The notes under the pieces: generated by a model | What the model was told of the DNA's origin: nothing | The model's database searches: none | What the model saw: only the letters and a program-made list of their open reading frames with translations | In this document: positions 36,216 to 44,903 of the stretch, one piece after another | Numbering within the stretch: the stretch's first letter is position 1 | Layout of the letters: each line of letters opens with the position of its first letter | Made by a program: the position numbers and the translations under genes | Assembly (NCBI GenBank): GCA_014238125.1 | Contig: JABABS010000080.1 | Coordinates: forward strand, 1 to 56,420 | Direction: 5' to 3' | Source: Phycisphaerales bacterium | GTDB taxonomy: Bacteria > Planctomycetota > Phycisphaerae > Phycisphaerales > SM1A02 | DNA length: 56,420 nucleotides

Positions 36216-37472
36216 ATGACACAGAATACTCGCCGACTCCCAATTGGGAGTCGGTTTTTTTTGTTTGTTGTGTTCCTCATCGTCCATGTGGCTGTTGCAG
36301 AAACGCTTCCAGCAGACAATCCACCATCTTATCCACTGCAAAGATTGAATCCTAAATTACACGATATTACGATTTCCGTCGGTATCCCGTGGAATCAAGC
36401 GTATCCACCCCAAGGTGGTGCAAGCACACCTGTTCGATGGCCGATTATCCCACGATCTAATTGGGCATTCGCCGTTAATGCGCAACCCCTCGTAGCTGAT
36501 TTAAAAAATGGTCAACAATTTCTTAAAGAACCAAACGCATGGCGACTCTGCAAAGCAGTGTTACCTTCGGGCCAGTGGGAATTACCAATACCGATTGCAA
36601 AAAAATGTTACGGATCACTCAATTTTCAAGTCCGTATTCGCATGAATTCATTTTCAAGCATGCTTGATGAAAACGCCGCTTCAAATATTGGTTGGCAAGA
36701 AAAATGGCAAGGCGATAGCAAGTCATATCTTGTTCCTTCAGATTTTATTGAGTCGTCAAACGAAATTTTTACTCAAGCCGTACATGATGCACTTGGGGAA
36801 AACACACATTCAATGTCCGTACATCACACCGCGAAAACACTCATTCGTTATTGTCTGCAAAATATTAAAAGCGATGGGCAATATGTAGAAAGATCAAGAA
36901 CAAGTGTTCGTGGTCTAGCGGTCAACGGCGCAGCAAAAACTGTAGAATCTGGTTCTGGAACTGCGTGCGACCTAGTGTGTGTGTGCGTTGCAACACTACG
37001 CGCTGCTGGAATTCCTTCTCGCCCAGTCATCGGATTAACCAACAAAAATTTCGTTGGTACTTACACATCAGAATCGAGATACATGGTCTGGGCGGAATAT
37101 GCACTGCCCGGCGCTGGTTGGGTTCCTTTCGATCCAAAGCGAATGCAAGGAACAGTTGATCGCGTCCTCCTTAAAGATCAATGGCAGGGATTAGGCTCGA
37201 TGCCATTTCTCAATACAAGAATTCCAATAGCATTTTCATTCGTTGTTGATGGCGTAAAAAATGCTTACGATGCAATTGGCCCTTGGAGTTGGATACCAAT
37301 TTATAAAGATCGACCGTTACCTGTCCCACAAAATTTCAATTCCATCCCTTGGTACCAAACTGCCAATGAAGAAACCTATCTACTTGTTCCATATTCTCCC
37401 TCCACGCAACAACTTGGTGTAATTTCACTTGGCTCGGGAACGTCCACACCTCCAAAAGTTGAACAACAATGA
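36216..37472 (+). CDS. Exported transglutaminase-like domain protein
   Basis: The reading frame opens at 36177, overlapping the previous stop. The ATG at 36216 gives the better signal peptide (positively charged MTQNTRRLPIGSR, then FFLFVVFLIVHVAVA), 418 residues in total. The transglutaminase core has the Cys in SGTACDLVCVCVATLRAAGI, the His replaced or shifted (MVWAEYALPGAGW; the canonical motif is HxW), and Asp in WVPFDPKRMQ. A mid-region resembles the beta-rich N-terminal part of such proteins. It may act as a protease or be inactive. Uniquely, the signal-peptide coding region contains a perfect intrinsic terminator, so expression may depend on readthrough or an internal promoter. Confidence 0.75.
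   Translation: MTQNTRRLPIGSRFFLFVVFLIVHVAVAETLPADNPPSYPLQRLNPKLHDITISVGIPWNQAYPPQGGASTPVRWPIIPRSNWAFAVNAQPLVADLKNGQQFLKEPNAWRLCKAVLPSGQWELPIPIAKKCYGSLNFQVRIRMNSFSSMLDENAASNIGWQEKWQGDSKSYLVPSDFIESSNEIFTQAVHDALGENTHSMSVHHTAKTLIRYCLQNIKSDGQYVERSRTSVRGLAVNGAAKTVESGSGTACDLVCVCVATLRAAGIPSRPVIGLTNKNFVGTYTSESRYMVWAEYALPGAGWVPFDPKRMQGTVDRVLLKDQWQGLGSMPFLNTRIPIAFSFVVDGVKNAYDAIGPWSWIPIYKDRPLPVPQNFNSIPWYQTANEETYLLVPYSPSTQQLGVISLGSGTSTPPKVEQQ
36233..36262 (+). terminator. Perfect intrinsic terminator inside the signal-peptide coding region
   Basis: CCGACTCC-CAATTG-GGAGTCGG (36233-36254) is a 22-nt perfect palindrome, followed by eight T residues (36255-36262). It is about 52 nt after the OmpA-like stop, and it codes in frame for R-R-L-P-I-G-S-R-F-F of the next protein. 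Confidence 0.9.
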
Positions 37473-37714
37473 TTGATGAAGGACCAAGTCCTGAAGATAT
37501 CAATCGCTTTTCTCGTGAAGATACTGGCTTTTGTCCAGATTGCGGTGAGGAGGTATGGGATGATGCACCCAAGTGTAAAACATGCGGTACGTGGCTATAC
37601 GAGGGGGCATCAAGCCGTCATCCTGCAGATGCCGCATTTCGAAAGCAATCGTTTGCAATCATCGGGGTCGTTGTTTTGATAGCGTTCTTTTGGGGTTTGT
37701 GGCGCTTTTTTTGA
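37469..37714 (+). CDS. Small zinc-ribbon membrane protein
   Basis: An 81-residue protein whose ATG overlaps the previous stop (ATGA). Two CxxC pairs, CPDCGEEV and CKTCGTWL (about 22-41), form a zinc ribbon. One C-terminal membrane helix FAIIGVVVLIAFFWGLWRFF closes the chain. Tight coupling to the transglutaminase-like gene suggests a shared job at the inner membrane. No further function can be read. Confidence 0.8.
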   Translation: MIDEGPSPEDINRFSREDTGFCPDCGEEVWDDAPKCKTCGTWLYEGASSRHPADAAFRKQSFAIIGVVVLIAFFWGLWRFF

Positions 37715-37812
37715 CCCGTGGTCATTCCACTGCCTGCATAACCGGAACAAACGTCCGAAAGCATCACCGTTAATAGCTTACCCTCCTATTTTTCTCCGTA
37801 ATTAGTGGACAA

Positions 37813-37855
37813 ACACTCAAGTCGGTGCATCATGAGTGTGTGACAGCCAAGTCAC
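37813..37855 (+). promoter_or_regulatory. Tandem hairpins in the leader of the coiled-coil gene
   Basis: ACACTCA (37813-37819) pairs with TGAGTGT (37833-37839). Immediately after, GTGAC (37840-37844) pairs with GTCAC (37851-37855). The pair sits about 35 nt before the start at 37890; role unknown. Confidence 0.35.
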
Positions 37856-37889
37856 AAGAAAACTTAAAACGAGAGAAAAGAGAAAGACA

Positions 37890-38213
37890 ATGAATGAGAG
37901 AAATATAGAAGAGAGAATGTGCCGCCTCATTGAGAAGTTGCAAACACTTCCAAAGGAACACCGAAAGTCACTTGAAGAACTTTGCAAAAACGAGGATGAA
38001 GAACGCTCAAGCGTAGAAGAATCCGTTGCGAAATTGCAAAACTCACTTGATTATCTTCGCCTCAGCGTGAAGTACATGGTGTTCGATCTAGAAGCAACAC
38101 GTAGAGAGAACGTGTACCTTCGAAAGTTGGTCGAGCAAATCCGCCGTGATAGTTCGGGTAGAAATGACATCGACTCTCCAGATGATTTCTATGGCGGCAA
38201 CGGAGCAGATTGA
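37890..38213 (+). CDS. Small coiled-coil protein of unknown function
   Basis: I chose the ATG at 37890 because it is preceded by a purine-rich stretch and because the upstream extension is low-quality Arg/Lys sequence; it gives 107 residues. The protein is almost all helix: LIEKLQTLPKEHRKSLEELC, then VAKLQNSLDYLRLSVKYMVF and DLEATRRENVYLRKLVEQIR. It ends in an acidic, glycine-containing tail. The heptad pattern suggests an oligomerising adaptor. Similar short proteins with the segment L-x-L-x-x-K-Y-x-x-F-D-L-E-A-T-R-R-E-N seem common in planctomycetes, but I cannot name a function. Confidence 0.65.
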   Translation: MNERNIEERMCRLIEKLQTLPKEHRKSLEELCKNEDEERSSVEESVAKLQNSLDYLRLSVKYMVFDLEATRRENVYLRKLVEQIRRDSSGRNDIDSPDDFYGGNGAD

Positions 38214-38245
38214 GAGTAGTCACTTTGAAGGAAGGAAGAGATTCT

Positions 38246-38860
38246 TCATCGTGACGCAATACGCAACGCAGCGTCTGGTGCTTCTTGCATCAGGCGCTTT
38301 GCTGTTTTCGGGTCATCACGCATTTCCGAAAGGATGTTTGATAAATGAGAATCTCGATCCCTCGCCCATCGTTTAAAATATTCTTCTAACTGACCGCGAT
38401 TGAAACGCGTGAGTGGGTCGTCCATTCCTGTTTGCAAAATTGCCCACTCCATCAAGCCTCTCCCACTCATGTCATACTCATACAATTCGAGTGTTCGTTT
38501 GAGGCGATACTCTGCTGTGTTAAATTTATCACGACACGCCATTGGAATCGAAAGCATGATTTCAAGAAGTTTCTTTTCAACTGCTTGATTTAAACCAGAT
38601 CGCTCAAGGTCTTCTACTTCAGCGATCGCAGGTCGTTCTAGATAACGATCACCTGGAACCGTATGTTCGCCTTGCATTGGAATGAGCGGTAAAGCATTTC
38701 CTGCAAAAACTTTTAGCCCCGCGTTTGCAAAACGGACGGTAACTCTCGGCGCAGGTTTTCCACCAACCACAGTGTTTTCCACCTTGATCACAGCACCGCT
38801 GCCCCACTCGGGATGCAGTTCGTGTTTAACACGATCGCCAAATGCAATAGTTTCAGTCAT
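38246..38860 (-). CDS. DUF3553-type N-terminal domain protein with helical C-terminus
   Basis: The ATG at 38860 gives 204 residues; the upstream extension overlaps a strong promoter and is unlikely to be coding. Residues about 5-60 (AFGDRVKHELHPEWGSGAVI, then VTVRFANAGLKVF) match the small beta-barrel DUF3553, best known as the C-terminal RNA-polymerase-binding piece of UvrD/PcrA helicases. The remaining 140 residues are helical and end QEAPDAALRIASR; I do not recognise them. A transcription-linked role is a guess from the domain. The gene is convergent with the coiled-coil gene. Confidence 0.65.
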   Translation of the reverse strand: MTETIAFGDRVKHELHPEWGSGAVIKVENTVVGGKPAPRVTVRFANAGLKVFAGNALPLIPMQGEHTVPGDRYLERPAIAEVEDLERSGLNQAVEKKLLEIMLSIPMACRDKFNTAEYRLKRTLELYEYDMSGRGLMEWAILQTGMDDPLTRFNRGQLEEYFKRWARDRDSHLSNILSEMRDDPKTAKRLMQEAPDAALRIASR

Positions 38861-38954
38861 AATAAATTCAAATTCTCTTAAAAAAATATCTATAGTTTGC
38901 ATAAAAATGCAGAACCTTCGATTCGTTGATATAAACACGCCCCCACTATTGTGA

Positions 38955-38983
38955 ATTATAGCATAAAAATTAACAAATTCCAA
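38955..38983 (-). promoter_or_regulatory. Sigma70-type promoter for the DUF3553 gene
   Basis: On the minus strand TTGGAA (38983-38978), a 17-bp spacer, then a perfect TATAAT (38960-38955). Transcription would start about 38948 and leave a leader of nearly 90 nt before the start at 38860. This is the clearest promoter in the window. Confidence 0.65.
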
Positions 38984-39123
38984 GATAAAAGCACAAAACA
39001 ATCTTCGGTATTGTTTAAATTTTTAAGTTTATACTGCGTTTTGATTCGGATTGCTACTGCTAACCTGAGCGAGGATTGCTGCATCGATTTTTTTATCCTC
39101 AATTGAGGAAATTAAATTTCGCC

Positions 39124-40521
39124 TTACACCACACCTTGTGCCACCATCGCATCTGCAACTTTGACAAAACCTGCGATGTTCGACCCATCTACATAATTTC
39201 CTTTGCAACCGAACTCTTTCGATGCACCAACACATTGTGTGTGGATATCACACATGATTTGTTTCAACTTTGCATCAACCTGTTCTCTTGTCCAATACAA
39301 TCTCTGGCTTGCCTGTGTCATTTCTAAACCAGAAACTGCGACGCCACCAGCATTCGCTGCTTTCGCCGGGCCGTACAAAATACCCGCGTCAATAAACGTT
39401 TGTTGAGCATCTATTGTGCTTGGCATATTCGCGCCTTCACAAACAAGATTCACGCTACCTGCGAGTAAGTTTTTCGCATCAACACCGTTGATTTCGTTTT
39501 GTGTTGCGGAAGGGAATGCACAATCTGCAGGAACTGCCCAAAGTGGATTGTGATCAAGCGAATCATCACGAGCGTGAAATTCAGCGATTGGAAATTTCTC
39601 TACATACTCACTAATTCTACCCCGACGATTATTTTTCAAATCCATCACCCAAGCAAGTTTGTCTGCATCGATGCCGTCACCGTCGTGGATCCAACCACTA
39701 CTGTCTGAAAGTGTTACAACTTTGCCACCAAGTTCAGTAACTTTTTCCACTGTGTACTGTGCAACATTGCCTGACCCAGAAACCAAGCACGTTTTTCCAT
39801 CGAATGTTTCGCCGCGAGTTGCGTACATTTCAGCTGCAAAGTACACCACTCCGTAACCAGTTGCTTCGGTGCGAATTAAACTACCGCCCCACTCGAGGCC
39901 TCTACCAGTTAGGACGCCAACAAACGTGTTCGTCAATTTTTTATATTCCCCAAACATGTAACCAATTTCTCGGGCACCTACACCAATGTCTCCCGCAGGT
40001 ATGTCTGTGTCTGGACCAATATGCCTAAACAACTCTGACATAAATGATTGGCAAAACCGCATCACTTCGCCGTCGCTCTTTCCTTTGGGGTTAAAGTCAG
40101 CACCGCCTTTCCCGCCCCCCATCGGCAACGTGGTCAAACTGTTTTTAAATACTTGTTCAAAACCAAGAAACTTCAATATAGATAAGTTCACGCTTGGATG
40201 AAAACGAAGCCCGCCTTTATAGGGACCAATTGCACTATTGAATTGAACACGATATCCACGATTGACTTCTACATCACCAGCATCGTTCACCCAAGGAACG
40301 CGAAATTGTAATGCTCGTTCTGGCTCTACTATCCGTTGAAGAATATTTCCAGAAACATACTTAGGCCGGCTTTCCATCACGACTTCGAGGGATGAAACGA
40401 CTTCGTGCACTGCTTGCAAAAATTCTGGTTCATGTGGATTTCGAGCAGTTACGCTGCCCATAAAATCTTGAACAAATTGGCTGTCAGTGCCTGTCTCAGT
40501 ACAACATTGGGTAGTAGTCAT
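39124..40521 (-). CDS. gdhA: NADP-type glutamate dehydrogenase
   Basis: A 465-residue enzyme converting 2-oxoglutarate and ammonia to glutamate. The substrate Lys regions are YKGGLRFHPSVNLSILKFLG and LPMGGGKGGADFNPKG, with the catalytic Asp in PAGDIGVGAREIGYMFG. The nucleotide-binding strand LVSGSGNVAQYTVEKV has S-G-S-G-N-V. Its 465 residues exceed the usual 445-450 through the short N-terminal extension. It is divergent from the tyrA gene across 52 bp. The 262 bp after the stop contain a CCTCAATTGAGG palindrome but no clear terminator. Confidence 0.96.
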   Translation of the reverse strand: MTTTQCCTETGTDSQFVQDFMGSVTARNPHEPEFLQAVHEVVSSLEVVMESRPKYVSGNILQRIVEPERALQFRVPWVNDAGDVEVNRGYRVQFNSAIGPYKGGLRFHPSVNLSILKFLGFEQVFKNSLTTLPMGGGKGGADFNPKGKSDGEVMRFCQSFMSELFRHIGPDTDIPAGDIGVGAREIGYMFGEYKKLTNTFVGVLTGRGLEWGGSLIRTEATGYGVVYFAAEMYATRGETFDGKTCLVSGSGNVAQYTVEKVTELGGKVVTLSDSSGWIHDGDGIDADKLAWVMDLKNNRRGRISEYVEKFPIAEFHARDDSLDHNPLWAVPADCAFPSATQNEINGVDAKNLLAGSVNLVCEGANMPSTIDAQQTFIDAGILYGPAKAANAGGVAVSGLEMTQASQRLYWTREQVDAKLKQIMCDIHTQCVGASKEFGCKGNYVDGSNIAGFVKVADAMVAQGVV

Positions 40522-40573
40522 TCAAGGTCTCCTTTGCGTTGAATCGATACATGGTACCCTGAGCAGATACCAA

Positions 40574-41731
40574 ATGGAACACCCTTCTAAATCAAAACTT
40601 CCCCCCAAAGAACTCCTCCCGCTTCGAGTTAAAATTGATGAAATTTACCATCAAATCCTTGACTTGTTAAGACAACGGAATGAAGTTGTCACCCAGGTGG
40701 CTTCAATCAAGCAGAGAACTGGCTTTGGCATCAGAGATTTCGTCCGTGAGAAAGATTTACTTGAAGACCGAGGAAACCGCGCCGAGCAGATTGGACTGAG
40801 AAGCGAAGTCATTGAGAGTCTTTTTCGCGTCATCTTATGGGCAAGTAGGGATCGCCAAGCATCCCTAGGCGCCGAATCTCCACAAGAAACCGCGTCAAAA
40901 ACTGTGGCAATCATTGGCGGCAATGGGGGTATGGGTAAGGTCATGACTCGGTTATTTTCGGAAGCTCAAAACAACATCATAGTTTCAGATCTTGATACCA
41001 CAATCACTAATGTAGAAGCTGCGTCGCAAGCAGACGTGATTGTGATTGCAGTGCCCATCGAACAAACTATTGAAGTGATCCAAGAAATTGGGCCACATTG
41101 CAAATCAGGTTCACTTTTAATGGATGTAACATCTACAAAATCTGCACCCGTCGAAGCAATGTGTAATTATTCAAAGGGAACAAGCGTGATTGGAACGCAT
41201 CCCCTCTTTGGCCCTTCGGTGCACTCCCTCCAAGGGCAGCGAATAGCACTCGTTTGCGAGCGTGATGAACATGGTTGGGATGCATGGCTCACGACTATTC
41301 TTCACGGTCGAGGATTCTCTATTCTACACACAAGTTCAAAAAATCATGACAAAGCGATGAGTGTTGTGCAAGTACTGACGCATCAGGCGACCGAAGTGCT
41401 CGGTCGAACAATTCAAAAACTTGGTGTTGATATTCATGAAACACTTGAGTTTACTTCGCCCATTTACCTTATAGATTTACTCATGGCGGCAAGGCATTTT
41501 GCTCAATCTGCTGATCTCTATGCTTCGATTCAAATGAACAACCCAGAAACTGAACATGTCCTAAACACACTTCGGGATGCTGGCGAAGAATTACGAGAGA
41601 TCGTTCTTTCTCAAGACCGAACTCGGTTTACAGAACTGTTTGCTGAGGTCCACAAACACTTTGGCAATTTCTCTGAGCAAGCGCTTGAACAATCGAGTTT
41701 CCTAATAGACCGCCTAGTCGAACGAGGGTAA
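40574..41731 (+). CDS. tyrA: Bifunctional chorismate mutase/prephenate dehydrogenase (T-protein)
   Basis: The start at 40574 gives 385 residues. The first 90 are an AroQ-type chorismate mutase: LRVKIDEIYHQILDLLRQRN, then VASIKQRTGFGIRDFVREKD, with the expected Arg, Lys, Arg and Glu. From about 105 a Rossmann prephenate dehydrogenase begins, VAIIGGNGGMGKVM. ADVIVIAVPIEQT, GTHPLFGPSVHSLQGQ and FTSPIYLIDLL follow. The order CM then PDH and the phrase H-P-x-F-G-P match the gamma-proteobacterial T-protein. It directs chorismate through prephenate toward tyrosine. The arrangement is uncommon outside gamma-proteobacteria. Confidence 0.93.
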   Translation: MEHPSKSKLPPKELLPLRVKIDEIYHQILDLLRQRNEVVTQVASIKQRTGFGIRDFVREKDLLEDRGNRAEQIGLRSEVIESLFRVILWASRDRQASLGAESPQETASKTVAIIGGNGGMGKVMTRLFSEAQNNIIVSDLDTTITNVEAASQADVIVIAVPIEQTIEVIQEIGPHCKSGSLLMDVTSTKSAPVEAMCNYSKGTSVIGTHPLFGPSVHSLQGQRIALVCERDEHGWDAWLTTILHGRGFSILHTSSKNHDKAMSVVQVLTHQATEVLGRTIQKLGVDIHETLEFTSPIYLIDLLMAARHFAQSADLYASIQMNNPETEHVLNTLRDAGEELREIVLSQDRTRFTELFAEVHKHFGNFSEQALEQSSFLIDRLVERG

Positions 41732-41974
41732 CTACTCAGCACAACAGAGTGACATTCCTTCATCACCACTTGTTGTCTTCACCAATTTACCTATGAGTGA
41801 ATCCGCGTCCCAATTCACGTTCACCTTAACTTGGTGCGTGGTACCAGCGGCATCTTCAATTTCAGCGATTGCAACTTGCGTGACATTCGCATCTTCCGAT
41901 AAAGTTGTCTCAAAAGTTTGAGAGGGCCAGTTGAGGGCTAGAAGACGCCCATTGATAGAAAGTGAATCTGTCAT
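41732..41974 (-). CDS. Small protein of unknown function
   Basis: The ATG at 41974 gives 80 residues. The sequence contains LLALNWPSQTFETTLSE and VKVNVNWDADSLIGKLVKTT, and it ends MSLCCAE with a Cys pair. It lacks membrane segments and known motifs. Both neighbours run in the other direction, the tyrA stop directly abutting its own. It looks coding from composition, but I cannot assign a role. Confidence 0.5.
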   Translation of the reverse strand: MTDSLSINGRLLALNWPSQTFETTLSEDANVTQVAIAEIEDAAGTTHQVKVNVNWDADSLIGKLVKTTSGDEGMSLCCAE

Positions 41975-42053
41975 AGTGGCAGTGTACCGTTTTTCTGTAA
42001 AATAGTGATAAAGGAATAATGAACCAAAAGTACAATATCCCGTATCAACCCTT

Positions 42054-43094
42054 ATGACCACATTAGACAACACTCAGGACACTTTTTTCAACATGACAAA
42101 CAAAACCCATAGGGATATCCAAAAACTAAGTGATGACGTGCAACATGCAAGTGCACCATTCCAACAACTTAGCGATGCAATGCACGAAGTGATTGTTGGG
42201 CAAGAGGAATTGCTACACCGTATGTTTATTGGGCTGCTTGCCAATGGACACCTCCTTATTGAAGGTGTACCGGGACTTGCAAAAACACTCGCAGTTTCTT
42301 GCCTTGCAAAAGGAATCAATACTTCGTTTCAACGCTTGCAGTTCACACCGGACCTTCTTCCCGCTGACCTCACTGGCACACTGATGTATCGGCAAGATAA
42401 AGGAGAATTTGTTGTCAACAAAGGACCCATCTTTTCAAGCATCATTCTTGCAGATGAAATTAACCGCGCGCCTGCTAAAGTCCAATCTGCATTACTCGAA
42501 GCAATGCAGGAGCGACAAGTAACTATTGGAACTGAAACATTTCCATTACCTGATCCTTTCCTTGTCCTCGCAACGATGAACCCCATCGAACAAGAAGGAA
42601 CGTATCCGCTTCCTGAAGCACAAGTTGATCGGTTTATGCTCAAAGTCGTTGTTAATTATCCGACCAAATCTGAAGAACTTCTAATTTTGCAACGAATGGC
42701 AAAAACCAAGCAAGTAACTTCTGTTGATTGTGTTATGCAAACGAAATCAATCTCCGATGCTCGTAGCCTAGTCGATCAAATTTACGTAGATGATAAAATT
42801 GCGCATTACATCGTCGAACTTATTCAAACCACACGAACACCAGAAATAGTTTCTGAGGAACTTGCTGAGTTTGTTGAGTATGGCGCTTCCCCTAGAGCGA
42901 CGCTCGCATTGACCTTGTGTGCAAAAGCAAATGCATTCCTCGATGGTCGAGGCTATGTTGTGCCACAAGACGTGAAAGATCTCGCGCACGATGTGCTCCG
43001 TCATCGAATTGCGACAACTTACGAAGCTGAAGCCGAAGGCAAAACATCAGATGATGTGGTGACAGCAATTTTGAATTTCGTCCCAGTACCATAG
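42054..43094 (+). CDS. MoxR family AAA+ ATPase
   Basis: A 346-residue ATPase. Walker A-like GVPGLAKTLAVSC (about 74-86), Walker B ILADEINRAPAKVQSALLEAMQ with sensor motifs LATMNPIEQEGTYPLPEAQV and a C-terminal YGASPRATLALTLCAKA. MoxR proteins are chaperone-like and act with VWA-domain partners, here encoded directly after it. The start could also be 42093, giving 333 residues. It is the first gene of the operon. Confidence 0.93.
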   Translation: MTTLDNTQDTFFNMTNKTHRDIQKLSDDVQHASAPFQQLSDAMHEVIVGQEELLHRMFIGLLANGHLLIEGVPGLAKTLAVSCLAKGINTSFQRLQFTPDLLPADLTGTLMYRQDKGEFVVNKGPIFSSIILADEINRAPAKVQSALLEAMQERQVTIGTETFPLPDPFLVLATMNPIEQEGTYPLPEAQVDRFMLKVVVNYPTKSEELLILQRMAKTKQVTSVDCVMQTKSISDARSLVDQIYVDDKIAHYIVELIQTTRTPEIVSEELAEFVEYGASPRATLALTLCAKANAFLDGRGYVVPQDVKDLAHDVLRHRIATTYEAEAEGKTSDDVVTAILNFVPVP

Positions 43095-43104
43095 GAGCTT
43101 CTAC

Positions 43105-43986
43105 ATGATTCCCCAAGATCTACTTAAAAAGGTCCGGCGAATCGAACTTCGGACTTCACGATTGGTCGATAATGTACTCGCTGGCAGTTACCACTCTGCA
43201 TTTAAAGGATGTGGCATGGAATTTGAAGAAGTTCGCCAATATCAAATTGGCGACGACGTTCGTGCAATTGACTGGAATGTTTCTGCGCGTTTCGGCGAAC
43301 CATTCGTCAAACTCTTTCGTGAAGAGCGTGAACTCACTGTCATGCTTCTTGTCGATGTAAGCGCATCGCAACATTTTGGTACTCACAAACAGTTCAAAGA
43401 TGAACTTGTTGCGGAAATTTGCGCAACTCTCTCGATCTCTGCCATTCGGAATAATGATAAAGTTGGTCTAATCTGTTTCACAGATCGAATCGAAACGTAC
43501 ATACCCCCCCGAAAAGGTTCGAAACATGTTCTACGAATAATTCGAGAGTTGCTCGCATTAAATCCTGAAGGTCGCGGCACAGACATTGGTGCTGCACTTG
43601 AATTTCTGGGAAAAATTCAAAAGAAACGTTCCATTGTTTTTTTAGTTTCAGACATGCAAGATCGAGATTGGCAAACGCCAATGCAAATTGCAAACCGACG
43701 CCACGACGTTGTCGCAGTCAACATAGAAGATGTTGCTGAAACAACATTGCCAAGCGTTGGACTCATTCGTATAAAAAATCCTGAAAGTGGCGAAACCATA
43801 GTGGTTGATTCTTCAAGCAAACGCGTTCGCAACGCATGGAAGCAACTTGCAACAGAACGACAAATCGCAGTAGAACAAACTTTAGGACGATGCAAAGTAG
43901 ATCTAATACAAATCAAAACTGGCGAACCATTTACCTCTGCTTTACGCCAATTCTTTCGACGTCGAGAGGGGCGACGATCTGCATGA
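43105..43986 (+). CDS. DUF58 domain protein (VWA-like)
   Basis: A 293-residue soluble protein. The DUF58 signature VRAIDWNVSARFGEPFVKLF (about 52-71) is followed by a VWA-like region with LLVDVSASQHFGT, the MIDAS-type D-x-S-x-S, and IVFLVSDMQDRDW. The MoxR-DUF58 pair is standard in this operon type. It starts 10 bp after the ATPase gene, with an AGGAG site. Confidence 0.93.
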   Translation: MIPQDLLKKVRRIELRTSRLVDNVLAGSYHSAFKGCGMEFEEVRQYQIGDDVRAIDWNVSARFGEPFVKLFREERELTVMLLVDVSASQHFGTHKQFKDELVAEICATLSISAIRNNDKVGLICFTDRIETYIPPRKGSKHVLRIIRELLALNPEGRGTDIGAALEFLGKIQKKRSIVFLVSDMQDRDWQTPMQIANRRHDVVAVNIEDVAETTLPSVGLIRIKNPESGETIVVDSSSKRVRNAWKQLATERQIAVEQTLGRCKVDLIQIKTGEPFTSALRQFFRRREGRRSA

Positions 43987-44903
43987 CGTATTTCCTCACT
44001 ATGTTGATAAGTATTTCACTAGCTTCAGTCCAAAGAGCTGAAGAACCATTTCTCATTGAACATGATGGTATTTCAATCTCTGTGACGTATGAGCCTAAGC
44101 AGTGCACAGTTGGCGACCTTATTAATGTACACGTTCACGCTATAACAGATGGAACAAAACAACTTTCATTAAATGACGAACATTCGTTTGGCTCTTTCAA
44201 TGTGGTGGATTCGAAGCATGTCCTTGACATCCCCACTGCAACTGGCCGTGAATGGAACTGGTTTCTGCAATTAGACACATTTGATTCTTCTGCAACTGAC
44301 ATTGCAGGCATTACACTCTATTGGGATGATGTCAACAAAGAAACCGGTTCGATTCCTTTTGGCCCACTTCCAATTAGTGTCGAAAGCATTGCAGGAGCTT
44401 CGCTCGAAGAAATGACTCTTCGAGATATCAAACCACCCATCCCACTTCTAACAAAAAGTTGGTGGTTCGTTAGTAGTTTGATTGGATTTTGCTTTCTTTT
44501 CCTTTTCCTTGCAACCAAATTCCTTAGGTCAAAGCATGAACCGATTTCTGCTCACATGCAAGCAATATTAGACTTGCAATCCCTAAGAGGGGCAAACCTC
44601 GATGTGCTCCCCTTCTATACTGAGCTCAGTGCAATCGTTCGGAAATATCTTGAGAACAGATTTAACATTAAAGCAACTGGTCAAACAACTCGAGAATTTC
44701 TCATCGCATCAAAACAGAACCCACTACTTGAAGGAAACGATCGGCAAGCACTCTCTGCATTTCTTATCTCAGCAGACCTCGTCAAGTTCGCACGTTTTGA
44801 GCCCTCTCGCGATGTATGTGATAAAGCAATCACGCAAGCTGAACAGTTTGTTGTGGCAACCGCCCCATCACTCCCTGAAGAAAAAATGGAGGTCGCAGCA
44901 TGA
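43983..44903 (+). CDS. Exported membrane protein of the Bat operon (DUF4381/BatD-like)
   Basis: The ATG at 43983 overlaps the previous stop and gives 306 residues. A signal peptide (MTYFLTMLISISLASVQRA) leads into a beta-rich extracytoplasmic region (about 20-150). One membrane helix SWWFVSSLIGFCFLFLFLAT (about 159-178) follows. The cytoplasmic part holds LPFYTELSAIVRKYLENRFN and TTREFLIASKQNPLL, typical of proteins encoded between DUF58 and BatA. It is thought to link the envelope to the MoxR/VWA machinery. Confidence 0.75.
   Translation: MTYFLTMLISISLASVQRAEEPFLIEHDGISISVTYEPKQCTVGDLINVHVHAITDGTKQLSLNDEHSFGSFNVVDSKHVLDIPTATGREWNWFLQLDTFDSSATDIAGITLYWDDVNKETGSIPFGPLPISVESIAGASLEEMTLRDIKPPIPLLTKSWWFVSSLIGFCFLFLFLATKFLRSKHEPISAHMQAILDLQSLRGANLDVLPFYTELSAIVRKYLENRFNIKATGQTTREFLIASKQNPLLEGNDRQALSAFLISADLVKFARFEPSRDVCDKAITQAEQFVVATAPSLPEEKMEVAA

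Noticed and set aside
39100-39113. CCTCAATTGAGG palindrome as the gdhA terminator
   Set aside because: It has no T-run in the gdhA direction, only an A-run, so it does not fit an intrinsic terminator.
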